Below are positions 1 to 5,674 of a DNA stretch of 9,071 nt, one piece after another. The notes under the pieces were generated by a model. The model saw nothing but the letters and a program-made list of their open reading frames with translations, was not told where the DNA came from and did not search any database. The position numbers were made by a program, and so were the translations under genes. Where the stretch lies: the NCBI GenBank assembly GCA_030615235.1, contig JAUWZR010000098.1:1-9071 (forward strand). Direction: 5' to 3'. Source of the stretch: Promethearchaeota archaeon. Lineage in GTDB: Archaea; Asgardarchaeota; Lokiarchaeia; Sigyniarchaeales; SOKP01. Position 1 is the stretch's first letter, and each line of letters starts with the position of its first letter.

Positions 1-46
1 AAAGCAATAATTTTTAAATTCTTTAGAGGTTTTTTATTCTTATAAT

Positions 47-58
47 TTTATTAAATTA
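47..58 (+). promoter_or_regulatory. TATA-like box of the SRP19-hypA-Nudix run
   Basis: A TTTATTAAATTA stretch is centred about 27 bp before the ATG of the SRP19 gene. That is the distance expected of an archaeal TATA box whose transcript starts at or very near the start codon. No Shine-Dalgarno motif precedes the ATG, so a leaderless transcript is likely. The background is very AT-rich, so the call is weak. Bases 1-46 hold nothing else I can identify. Confidence 0.3.
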
Positions 59-78
59 AATCATTCTTGTACTAAATT

Positions 79-375
79 ATGCGCTCCAGAAAACCTTTTA
101 CCATTTTTTGGCCTCAATATTTCGATGCAAAAAGGAGTAGATCAAAAGGAAGGCGCATACCGAAGAAGTTTGCAATAGAAAAAATAACTACAAGTGATAT
201 TTTAAAAGCAGCAAAACGCTTAGGCTATGAAGCCCATTTCGAGAAAGGTTATCAATATCCTAGAACCTGGTGGGACGATCCTGGTAGAGTATCGATAGAC
301 ACGAAGGGTAAGAAGAAGTCCAAAGTCTTAATAGACCTTGCTAAAGAAATCAAAAAAAATCAACCAAAGAAATAA
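79..375 (+). CDS. srp19: Signal recognition particle protein SRP19
   Basis: This 98-residue protein is a small, very basic RNA-binding protein of the SRP19 family. SRP19 binds the tips of helices 6 and 8 of SRP RNA and prepares it to take up SRP54, so that ribosomes making membrane or secreted proteins are targeted to the membrane. The family pattern is visible: an N-terminal 'FWPQYFDAKRSRSKGRRIPK' segment (aromatic start, then an Arg/Ser/Gly-rich RNA-contact loop, residues about 10-30), a helical segment with 'AAKRLGYEA', and a Lys-rich tail. Length matches archaeal SRP19 (about 90-100 aa). It heads a plus-strand run, with hypA starting 8 nt after its stop. There is no Shine-Dalgarno and a TATA-like box lies about 27 bp upstream, so the message is probably leaderless. 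No SRP RNA gene is visible in the window. Confidence 0.93.
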   Translation: MRSRKPFTIFWPQYFDAKRSRSKGRRIPKKFAIEKITTSDILKAAKRLGYEAHFEKGYQYPRTWWDDPGRVSIDTKGKKKSKVLIDLAKEIKKNQPKK

Positions 376-383
376 ACTTCATT

Positions 384-755
384 ATGCATGAATTCTCGTT
401 TGCTTTTAATATATTTAAAATTGCAGAAGCTACGGCCATAAAACATAACGCTAAGAAGATAACAGAAGTTCAACTTGAGATTGGTGAATTGACATTAATA
501 GTGCCAGATCTTCTCAAACGTTCATTTGAAATGGCAACAACTGGTTCTATTGCAGAGGGTGCAGAATTAGTAATCAAAATTCTTCCTGGTAAAATAAAAT
601 GCCGAGATTGCGGAAAAAACTCATCTGTCACCTTAAGCGAAGAATCATATTTGACCGGTTTACAATTATTTCAATGCAGACACTGTCAAAGTAAGAATAC
701 TGAAATTATAGATGGTAAGAAAGCAAACATAAAGAATGTCAAAATACAAGAATAA
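384..755 (+). CDS. hypA: Hydrogenase nickel-incorporation chaperone HypA
   Basis: This 123-residue protein belongs to the HypA/HybF family. HypA works with HypB to deliver Ni(II) to the large subunit of [NiFe] hydrogenase in the cytoplasm. The start is fixed by the family: the protein must begin Met-His-Glu, because His2 is a nickel ligand, and it does. The zinc site is C73-x2-C76 and C98-x2-C101. The family's C-terminal strand pattern (N-x-E-I-I-D-G-K, then I-K-N-V-K-I) is present. The 21-residue spacing between the two CxxC pairs looks longer than in the HypA proteins I can recall. The gene sits 8 nt after SRP19 and 17 nt before the Nudix gene. No hydrogenase or hypB is in the window, so its target enzyme must be encoded elsewhere. 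Confidence 0.92.
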   Translation: MHEFSFAFNIFKIAEATAIKHNAKKITEVQLEIGELTLIVPDLLKRSFEMATTGSIAEGAELVIKILPGKIKCRDCGKNSSVTLSEESYLTGLQLFQCRHCQSKNTEIIDGKKANIKNVKIQE

Positions 756-772
756 GTTGTTTGATATAATTT

Positions 773-1513
773 ATGAATTTTAGAGCTATTTGGGAAGGTA
801 GGCTACCCTTAGAAAGAATCAGATGGGGATCAAAACAGTTTTCTGAATATAAATTACCGCGTAAACTTGATTTAAAAAGAAGAATCAATTGGGAACAGTA
901 TTCGCAAGTGAATACGAACGACTACGACGGGAAACTTCTTTTTCTAGAACATTTCTACGATAGCAAAGATAAACTAATATTAGATACTGGTTTTATAAGG
1001 TATTCGACAGTTATTTTTATGGTAAAAAACAATTTATCTGTGAAAAAAGGTATTGGGATGCTAGGGGTTCAATGCCTGATTTTCTCTCCATGCAATAATT
1101 ACATATTGGTGGGAGAACGTACACTATCCCAATCATATTATCCTGGAATAACCACAATTCCAGGAGGAATGCTTGAATCTGAAGACTTAAAAAGTGAACC
1201 GAAATTAGCATTTATGAGAGAAATCAATGAAGAAACTCCTTTTGAATTCCAGCCAAATGCTAATTTAAACGCAGTTTTACTGGGTTGGAATAACATTTCT
1301 GTCACTTTTCTTACCTCTATCTCTATTAAAAGTACAAATGATTTTAACCCCTCAGAGATCATACTTGGGGATAAAAATGAGTGGGAAAATAATCTCAGAT
1401 GGCTGAGTATTGAAGAGTTAAAAAATTATCCTCCTGAAAAACTTCTAGACGGTCTAACATATTATCAATTAAAAACGTCTGAAATCGGAATTAGTACTGA
1501 TTATTTAGATTGA
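773..1513 (+). CDS. Nudix hydrolase with extended N-terminus
   Basis: This 246-residue protein has a Nudix fold in roughly residues 95-220. Nudix enzymes hydrolyse a nucleoside diphosphate linked to another group, using Mg2+ held by the Nudix box. The box lies at about 131-157: G131-G132, then R149-E150 and E153-E154, giving the RExxEE core that ligates metal. It departs from the textbook GX5EX7REUXEEXGU: about three extra residues sit between the glycines and REINEE, the first Glu position reads Ser next to a Glu, and the usual Gly after EE is replaced (EETPF). Residues 1-90 form an N-terminal region I do not recognise, so this is larger than a MutT-type enzyme. The substrate cannot be read from sequence. 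It ends the run with SRP19 and hypA and converges on S8e 32 bp away. Confidence 0.8.
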   Translation: MNFRAIWEGRLPLERIRWGSKQFSEYKLPRKLDLKRRINWEQYSQVNTNDYDGKLLFLEHFYDSKDKLILDTGFIRYSTVIFMVKNNLSVKKGIGMLGVQCLIFSPCNNYILVGERTLSQSYYPGITTIPGGMLESEDLKSEPKLAFMREINEETPFEFQPNANLNAVLLGWNNISVTFLTSISIKSTNDFNPSEIILGDKNEWENNLRWLSIEELKNYPPEKLLDGLTYYQLKTSEIGISTDYLD

Positions 1514-1533
1514 TCTTGCGTATATCCCTTAAG

Positions 1534-1543
1534 ATAAAAAAAA
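1534..1543 (-). terminator. T-tract terminator of the S8e gene
   Basis: On the minus strand an uninterrupted run of eight T begins a few bases past the S8e stop codon, with no strong hairpin. Oligo-T tracts alone can terminate archaeal transcription. It lies in the 32-bp gap between the two convergent genes. Confidence 0.4.
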
Positions 1544-1545
1544 GA

Positions 1546-1929
1546 TTATTCACTAATTAAGATACCATTTAAAATTCCGTGTTGACCTGGACGACTAGAT
1601 ATTCTTGCTAAACCTTCAGGTGTGTCCACAATTGCGCCTTTAGTGAGGATGTGGCGTCGATTAAAATCTTTAGAAGCCGCATTACTTTCGAATTTCAAGA
1701 TTTTTACTTTTTTTGTGAGATTTGTAGCAGGGTTAGTGACATTAATGAAAGTTGAGGAAAACAACTTGAGTTTGAAATTTCCTCCTAATGTGCGCTGTTT
1801 CTTTTTCTTTACCTGCCCTATCTTAGTTGCGATGGGAGGCCGTTCTAGTTCTCTTTTCCTTTTCTTGTGGAAATGCTTATATTTTTTTCCGGTATACTTT
1901 CGTTTGCTTCTTGCTTGACTTCTTGCCAT
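1546..1929 (-). CDS. rps8e: 30S ribosomal protein S8e
   Basis: This 127-residue basic protein matches the archaeal/eukaryotic S8e family, a component of the small ribosomal subunit absent from bacteria. It starts with the family's Arg/Lys-rich segment (MARSQARSKRKYTGKK), followed by 'RELERPPIATKIG'. Then come the 'RTLGGNFKLKL' turn, the 'NVTNPATN' loop, the 'TKGAIVDTPEGLARISSRPG' block that typifies the family, and the hydrophobic end 'GILNGILI'. Length agrees with archaeal S8e (about 125-130 aa). There is no Shine-Dalgarno; a TATATC-like box about 33 bp before the ATG suggests a very short leader. It is divergent from psmB and convergent with the Nudix gene, so it is probably transcribed alone. 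It is one of the clearest markers that this is archaeal DNA. Confidence 0.95.
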   Translation of the reverse strand: MARSQARSKRKYTGKKYKHFHKKRKRELERPPIATKIGQVKKKKQRTLGGNFKLKLFSSTFINVTNPATNLTKKVKILKFESNAASKDFNRRHILTKGAIVDTPEGLARISSRPGQHGILNGILISE

Positions 1930-2118
1930 GATTAAAGGACACTCATCTAATCGAATATGATATAATCGATAATTATCTATATCTTTAAAATTTTTGTGTT
2001 TAGGTTTAAGAGTTTATAATTTTTAATAGAAAAATAAAAATATGTAAAATTAATTTATGTTAATATAATTATTAAAAATTCATATACTAATTATAGAACA
2101 TTTGTTGATTGGTTAAAA
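1930..2118. promoter_or_regulatory. Divergent promoter region of S8e and psmB
   Basis: This 189-bp AT-rich gap separates two divergent housekeeping genes and must carry both promoters. For S8e (minus strand) the best TATA-like element is the complement of ATATAA at 1960-1965, about 33 bp before its ATG. For psmB (plus strand) a CATATA-type element at 2081-2086 lies about 35 bp before the ATG. I see no ORF, tRNA or inverted repeat of note here. Confidence 0.4.
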
Positions 2119-2760
2119 ATGATGGAGAACAAAACTAATTATCCAAACTTAGATGAAGATTCTATAAAAAATATAATTAAATCGAGTACAACCACAGTAG
2201 GAATAATGGTAAAGGATGGTGTTGTAATCGGTACTGAATCTCAGGCTACTGCAGGATACACTGTAGCCACCAAAGAAGCTCAAAAATTATTTAAAATAAA
2301 TGACTATACAGCAGCCACAATTAGTGGTGGAGTTGCAGATTGCCAATATGTTATCAATCAACTACAAGCTCTATCAAGATTAAAACAAATAGAGGAAGAT
2401 AAAGTACCAGATCCACAGTATATTGCAAGCATGACAAGGAATATTTTGTTTAGCGGAAGATCATACTTCATGTGTATGATGATCGTAGGAGGTTTCTCAC
2501 ATAAAGCTAATAACGGAATTCTCTTGGGTGTTGATCTATTAGGAACTCTATATGAAGAAGAAAGATTTATTTCATTTGGTTCAGGATCTCCATTTTCACT
2601 AGGTGTGTTAGAAGCCGACTGGAAACCAAATTTAACTAAACCAGCAGGAATAAAATTAATAGAAACAGCGATATCAAGCTCTAGAGAAAGAGATGCTGCT
2701 TCAGGGTTTAATCTTCAAATATGCTCGATTGATAAGAGTGGTTTTAAACAAGTTCAATAA
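2119..2760 (+). CDS. psmB: 20S proteasome beta subunit
   Basis: This 213-residue Ntn-hydrolase is the catalytic beta subunit of the archaeal 20S proteasome, which degrades unfolded proteins inside the alpha7-beta7-beta7-alpha7 barrel. A 23-residue propeptide would be removed to expose T24 as Thr1 (TTTVGI). With mature numbering, the catalytic set is present: Thr1, Glu17 (as in Thermoplasma), Lys33, the GSGSPF loop with the Ser129 equivalent, and the RDAASG segment with the Asp166 and Ser169 equivalents. The odd point is position -1, which is Ser where self-processing beta subunits carry Gly. The gene is divergent from S8e and convergent with the JAMM gene. No alpha subunit or ATPase (PAN) is in the window. 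Two adjacent ATGs open the frame; either could be used and there is no Shine-Dalgarno. Confidence 0.93.
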   Translation: MMENKTNYPNLDEDSIKNIIKSSTTTVGIMVKDGVVIGTESQATAGYTVATKEAQKLFKINDYTAATISGGVADCQYVINQLQALSRLKQIEEDKVPDPQYIASMTRNILFSGRSYFMCMMIVGGFSHKANNGILLGVDLLGTLYEEERFISFGSGSPFSLGVLEADWKPNLTKPAGIKLIETAISSSRERDAASGFNLQICSIDKSGFKQVQ

Positions 2761-2813
2761 ATTGCTAAAAACTATCAAAGAATTATAATTAAACCAAGCT
2801 TTTTCTAAGTAGA

Positions 2814-2834
2814 ACTTATCAATAGTAGATAAGT
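2814..2834. terminator. Small hairpin between convergent psmB and JAMM genes
   Basis: ACTTATC and GATAAGT form a perfect 7-bp inverted repeat around a 7-nt loop, about 54 bp past the psmB stop and 37 bp past the end of the JAMM gene. It may end transcription from either side. The stem is AT-rich and no strong T-tract follows directly, so the role is uncertain. Confidence 0.3.
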
Positions 2835-2870
2835 AAGTTTGTAACAGTATTTTATTTGAAATTGATAGTA

Positions 2871-3377
2871 TTATAAATTTTCATAACTGCTTACTATAAG
2901 TTTTGTCTGTGTAAGCTTATTATTCAAATAAATAAACCCATTCATCTCTTTGTTCCGGGAATCTACAATAATCCAAATTAAGTGTGTGAATTTCTTTAGA
3001 CCGCTATTATGGTAATATTTCATGTTATGTTTATCTGTGCTACTAGGAGTTGTTCCAGCAGGATGAGAGTGGAGAATTGCTATTAATTTCAAGTTTTTAT
3101 TTTTCATTAAATGTTCTGAAAGCTCTAAAATTTTCTGATCGTTATCTAATAAAAATGATACAGTGCTTCCTATACTGGATTCTATACAATGAAAAGAAAC
3201 ACTATAGTAGTTATAACTAAAATCACCGTTATTATTGTTAACTTCTTGAATCTTCCCAAGGATAAAGCCGCTTGCTTCATTAGGGGATGCTAATTTAATA
3301 CAAGTATCGATTTTTTCAACTATGTTATTATTAATATAAAAAACAATATCTTTCTCAAATCTCATATTTAACTCCAT
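2871..3377 (-). CDS. JAMM/MPN+ metalloprotease-like protein
   Basis: This 168-residue single-domain protein has the JAB1/MPN/Mov34 zinc metalloprotease signature. Relatives such as Rpn11 and archaeal JAMM enzymes cleave isopeptide or peptide bonds after ubiquitin-like modifiers; others act on sulfur-carrier proteins. The catalytic Glu is E34 (PNEASGFILG). The metal site is H103-S-H105 followed by S112-x2-D115. D115 lies 10 residues after H105, where Rpn11 and AfJAMM have 11, so the loop is one residue short; the DNA reads cleanly through it. The gene follows the DUF4443-like gene by 8 nt and is probably co-transcribed with it. It converges on psmB. An alternative start is the fifth residue (ATG at 3363-3365), which has a GGAG 6 nt upstream; I keep the longer form but the shorter one is plausible. 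Confidence 0.83.
   Translation of the reverse strand: MELNMRFEKDIVFYINNNIVEKIDTCIKLASPNEASGFILGKIQEVNNNNGDFSYNYYSVSFHCIESSIGSTVSFLLDNDQKILELSEHLMKNKNLKLIAILHSHPAGTTPSSTDKHNMKYYHNSGLKKFTHLIWIIVDSRNKEMNGFIYLNNKLTQTKLIVSSYENL
3372..3375 (-). promoter_or_regulatory. GGAG ribosome-binding site candidate for the JAMM gene
   Basis: On the minus strand GGAG overlaps the first ATG and stands 6 nt before a second in-frame ATG at 3363-3365. As most genes here lack any Shine-Dalgarno, this favours initiation at the second ATG, which removes four residues and leaves the MPN domain intact. Confidence 0.35.
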
Positions 3378-3385
3378 AAATAAAA

Positions 3386-4087
3386 TCAGAATAAAGTCAG
3401 GGCAGCGTTTAAAGTAGCTAATCGTGCCTTTTGGTAGTTATCTCCCGAACCTATTATAATTACATCACTTTTTTCAATTTTAACCTTAGCATCTTCAATT
3501 TCCGACTTAAAATAATTCAATGTTTTAGGATTAATTTTAGTATTTTCTTCATCATCTTTGAATTCTGTTTTTGTAGGAAAAAACAGATTAACGCCATCAT
3601 AAACTAGACAAGTAGCACCGGAGCCGTTAACTTTTATAGCCGCGTCTCTTTGCTCTACCCCATCACTTATCTTCGTAGAGGCTTTTTTGACTAAACAGTA
3701 ATACGAATTAACATATTCTTGTTTAATAATAATGTCTTTTAAATACTCCAAATTTGCTTTCTTTAATAGAGGAATTTTTTTTTTTACTTTTGCTAAAAAT
3801 TCAAAACCTTTTTTAGTTAAAACATGTCCTCTCCTCTGCAATTCACCAGCATTCAATTCTCCTTCGCTCGGAACAATTATAAAATTGATAGTTTCTTTTA
3901 ATTTATTAAATAATGATTTAACAGTTCCAGCCCCAATTTGTAATTCTTTTTGAAGTCGATACCTACCAATCCCTTCTGTATTCTCACCAAATAGAAATAG
4001 TGACAATATTATATGCACATAATCGAATGTTGGTTTAATAGTGGGGCTTTCAAATAATGGAGCTAAAACGCTATTGAACTCTTTCAT
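3386..4087 (-). CDS. Winged-helix protein with DUF4443-like C-terminal domain
   Basis: This 233-residue protein resembles the archaeal DUF4443 family, which has no established biochemical function. Residues about 20-105 look like a winged helix-turn-helix: a helix at FDYVHIILSLFLF, a recognition-helix-like stretch GAGTVKSLFNKLKE (52-65), then a basic wing and linker (QRRGHVLTKKG). The C-terminal half has the pattern QRDAAIKVNGSGATCLVYDG (146-165) and ends with a GSGDNYQKARLATLNAALTL segment, both typical of the family as I recall it. The N-terminal part suggests DNA binding and the C-terminal part possibly ligand sensing; that is inference. It is the first gene of a two-gene unit with the JAMM gene and is divergent from the appendage-like gene. 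An 18-bp palindrome touches its start codon, which suggests autoregulation. Confidence 0.68.
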   Translation of the reverse strand: MKEFNSVLAPLFESPTIKPTFDYVHIILSLFLFGENTEGIGRYRLQKELQIGAGTVKSLFNKLKETINFIIVPSEGELNAGELQRRGHVLTKKGFEFLAKVKKKIPLLKKANLEYLKDIIIKQEYVNSYYCLVKKASTKISDGVEQRDAAIKVNGSGATCLVYDGVNLFFPTKTEFKDDEENTKINPKTLNYFKSEIEDAKVKIEKSDVIIIGSGDNYQKARLATLNAALTLF

Positions 4088-4104
4088 CTTATTATATAAT
4101 AAGA
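4087..4104. promoter_or_regulatory. 18-bp perfect palindrome at the DUF4443 start codon
   Basis: TCTTATTATATAATAAGA reads the same on both strands and ends on the first base of the DUF4443 gene's ATG. It could be an operator bound by a dimeric winged-helix protein, or an RNA hairpin at the start of the message. AT-rich DNA yields such palindromes by chance more often than mixed DNA, so this is tentative. Confidence 0.35.
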
Positions 4105-4210
4105 ATCATCTGTAAAAAAAATAGGTCAAAAAAAATTATAAATTAAAATAGGTTAATATTTTTTATATAGTTGAATATAATTTTTTTTTTGAGAAACCGG
4201 CGAATTGTTC
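4105..4210. promoter_or_regulatory. Divergent promoter region with AAAATAGGT repeats
   Basis: This gap serves two divergent genes. For the plus-strand gene a clear TATA box, TTTTATATAG, lies at 4161-4170, about 45 bp before the ATG at 4211, predicting a leader of about 20 nt. For the minus-strand DUF4443 gene a TATAAT-like element lies near 4133-4142. The 9-mer AAAATAGGT occurs twice (4118-4126 and 4145-4153), 27 bp apart from start to start; these could be operator half-sites. Confidence 0.4.
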
Positions 4211-5233
4211 ATGGAAAGGAAAAATAAAGATAAAAATAAAGAAGAAATCCATAAATTAATACTATTTAATGAAAGTACTGGAACAGAGTCAAAACTATTT
4301 GAACCTGAACCATTAGAATATGTAGATCAAGAAGACAAAATAAACATGGTTTATAAATTAGTCCCATTTGGTGGAAATTACCTTTATTCTTTGCTAATAA
4401 CTAATCAGAGTGACGATTCAATTACAGAGGTTAAAATTAGAATTAATTTTCCAGGATTTTTCAAATTATGTAGGAGCACTCCGCCAACTTTGATCCTAGA
4501 ATCGTTTGAATCTGAAGAAGATGAAAATAATAACGAACAAAAAGAAATTGAACAACAACAAGTCGTAATGGAATTTGAAAGCTTAGAAGCAAATTCCAAG
4601 AAACAAATAAACCTATATCTATGCCCCCTTTTCTTAGAAGAAAAAGGTACAATTAGATCCTTTGTTACTTTTGTTAATAATGCTGATTTTATAAGGGCAA
4701 TTGATACTGATGCCATCCCTATTCAGTTTGATCCCTTCAGCATTGAAAGAAAAATAATACCTTCGTCAGAAATTAAACAATTTCTAGAAAAACCATGGAT
4801 AAAAAAAGCAATTAAAAGCATCGGAATTGGAATTGACAGCCAATTTGATGAAAACTATTTTTTTGAGCAAATAAATAAAATTGTTGAAAGTAATAACTTC
4901 CAGCTAATTGTTAAAGATCAAAACAACAAAATTAGTTGGTTTTACGGAACTGATTTAGTCTCAGGAAACGATATTTTGATTATTTGTCAAGTATTAAATC
5001 GCAAAATAGAATGGTTAGTAGCATCGTCCAATCCATACTTACTCATTACTCTCTTAACGAAATTTATCACCGTGTTTGAAATAGATATGATAATGGTTAG
5101 CCAAATTGAGTCTGAAGAACAAATTTTTACTCTGGAATGCAAGTATTGTGGAAATATTTTAGCCTATTTTCCCTTCAAAGGGGAATCTATTGAGTGCAAT
5201 AACTGTAATTATGAGCAAGTTGTTTGGAATTAA
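4211..5233 (+). CDS. Appendage-like (gamma-COP/adaptin ear-like) protein with C-terminal zinc ribbon
   Basis: This 340-residue protein has no family I can name with certainty. From the ATG at 4211: residues 1-43 are charged and probably flexible. Residues about 44-172 are beta-strand rich with an Ig-like pattern (NYLYSLLITNQSDDSITEVK), interrupted by an acidic/Gln-rich loop at 99-118. Residues about 185-292 are mixed alpha/beta (KKAIKSIGIGI, then WFYGTDLVSGNDILIICQVL, then EWLVASSNPYLL). The end is a zinc ribbon, C310-x2-C313-x15-C329-x2-C332. The sandwich-then-platform order, and a 'G....SGNDIL' stretch resembling the gamma-COP appendage's GGHDIL segment, suggest a coat-type appendage domain. 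This is recalled similarity, not a search result. There is no signal peptide or membrane segment, so it is cytosolic. A TTG at 4205 would add two residues; I prefer the ATG. Confidence 0.55.
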   Translation: MERKNKDKNKEEIHKLILFNESTGTESKLFEPEPLEYVDQEDKINMVYKLVPFGGNYLYSLLITNQSDDSITEVKIRINFPGFFKLCRSTPPTLILESFESEEDENNNEQKEIEQQQVVMEFESLEANSKKQINLYLCPLFLEEKGTIRSFVTFVNNADFIRAIDTDAIPIQFDPFSIERKIIPSSEIKQFLEKPWIKKAIKSIGIGIDSQFDENYFFEQINKIVESNNFQLIVKDQNNKISWFYGTDLVSGNDILIICQVLNRKIEWLVASSNPYLLITLLTKFITVFEIDMIMVSQIESEEQIFTLECKYCGNILAYFPFKGESIECNNCNYEQVVWN

Positions 5234-5477
5234 TTAACTCAATTAGCTTCGTAAAAATTTCTTCCTCTCAATGGAAAAGAATATGTATAAATTTGATTTT
5301 TTTAAGTTTTCTATAAGGGAAAAATTCACAATACAGCGATTCAGGTTTTAACTTATTTTTTGAAATCTTTTAAAATTATTTCCACATTTCTATATCAGCT
5401 AAGAATTTCCCAATTTATACATTTTTTTACAGTAAATTTTGATAGACTCGACAAACTGGTAAAAGAAATTTATATTG

Positions 5478-5540
5478 CACGAGATGATTCAATTAATATG
5501 ATTTGAATTTTGTCGTGAAATTTTTTTCTTTTTTTTCTTT
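5478..5540 (+). terminator. Two-part hairpin followed by T-tracts
   Basis: CACGA (5478-5482) pairs with TCGTG (5513-5517), and inside it ATTCAA (5487-5492) pairs with TTGAAT (5503-5508) across a 10-nt loop. Runs of seven and eight T separated by C follow at 5521-5540. This looks like a terminator for plus-strand transcription. It lies about 245 bp past the preceding gene's stop, further than usual, which leaves room for an independent short transcript. Confidence 0.5.
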
Positions 5541-5556
5541 AGAAAATTAAGATCTT

Positions 5557-5577
5557 ACCAAAATCTTTAAATAAATA
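5557..5577 (+). promoter_or_regulatory. BRE/TATA promoter of the histone gene
   Basis: CCAAAATC at about 5558-5565 resembles a TFB-recognition element and runs straight into TTTAAATAAATA (5566-5577), a TATA box. Transcription would start near 5600, giving the histone message a leader of about 75 nt, unlike its leaderless-looking neighbours. It lies directly after the T-tract, so upstream transcription would be stopped before it. Confidence 0.4.
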
Positions 5578-5657
5578 AAAGCACATAAATTATTTGATTA
5601 ATTAAATTTGATCAAAAAAGTAACATTTAAGGAAATTAACTCAAATAATTAAAAAGT

Positions 5658-5664
5658 GGAGGAG
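5658..5664 (+). promoter_or_regulatory. Strong Shine-Dalgarno of the histone gene
   Basis: GGAGGAG stands 10 nt before the histone ATG at 5675. It is the only strong Shine-Dalgarno in the window and fixes the start codon. Its presence fits high-level translation of an abundant chromatin protein from a message with a leader. Confidence 0.7.
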
Positions 5665-5674
5665 AAAAATTGCA

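Larger units (their letters stand above)
5234..5674. other. 441-bp intergenic region, no ORF, possible structured RNA
   Basis: This is the longest gene-free stretch in the window and is very AT-rich. I find no convincing ORF (the longest in-frame read from an ATG, at about 5271, is 26 codons), no tRNA and no rRNA. It holds a TATA-like GTATAAAT at about 5285-5292, a possible long-range helix (GGGAAAAATTC at 5317-5327 with GAATTTCCC at 5403-5411, two-base bulge), a two-part hairpin at 5478-5517 followed by T-tracts, and then the histone promoter. It may be an unusually long 3' region of the upstream gene or a separate small RNA. Confidence 0.4.

Noticed and set aside
1017..1362. Two minus-strand ORFs (64 and 74 codons) inside the Nudix gene
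   Set aside because: They overlap a well-supported coding frame, have no recognisable domain and read as antisense shadows.
1622..1918. 98-codon plus-strand ORF opposite S8e
   Set aside because: It is the antisense of S8e; its Phe/Leu-rich sequence is the complement of Lys/Arg codons.
2119..3377. psmB and the JAMM gene as one degradation operon
   Set aside because: They are convergent, so they are not co-transcribed; adjacency alone does not show a shared pathway.
3732..3953. 73-codon plus-strand ORF inside the DUF4443 gene
   Set aside because: Antisense shadow; Phe-rich where the real frame is Lys-rich.
4405..4716. Minus-strand ORFs (103 and 63 codons) inside the appendage-like gene
   Set aside because: Antisense shadows; the Ser-rich and Cys-rich stretches mirror Glu/Gln codons of the acidic loop.
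5234..5674. SRP RNA, tRNA or C/D-box RNA in the long gap
   Set aside because: No SRP core motif, no T-arm motif and no matching C and D boxes; GATGAT at 5484-5489 lacks the full C box and no CTGA partner is placed correctly.
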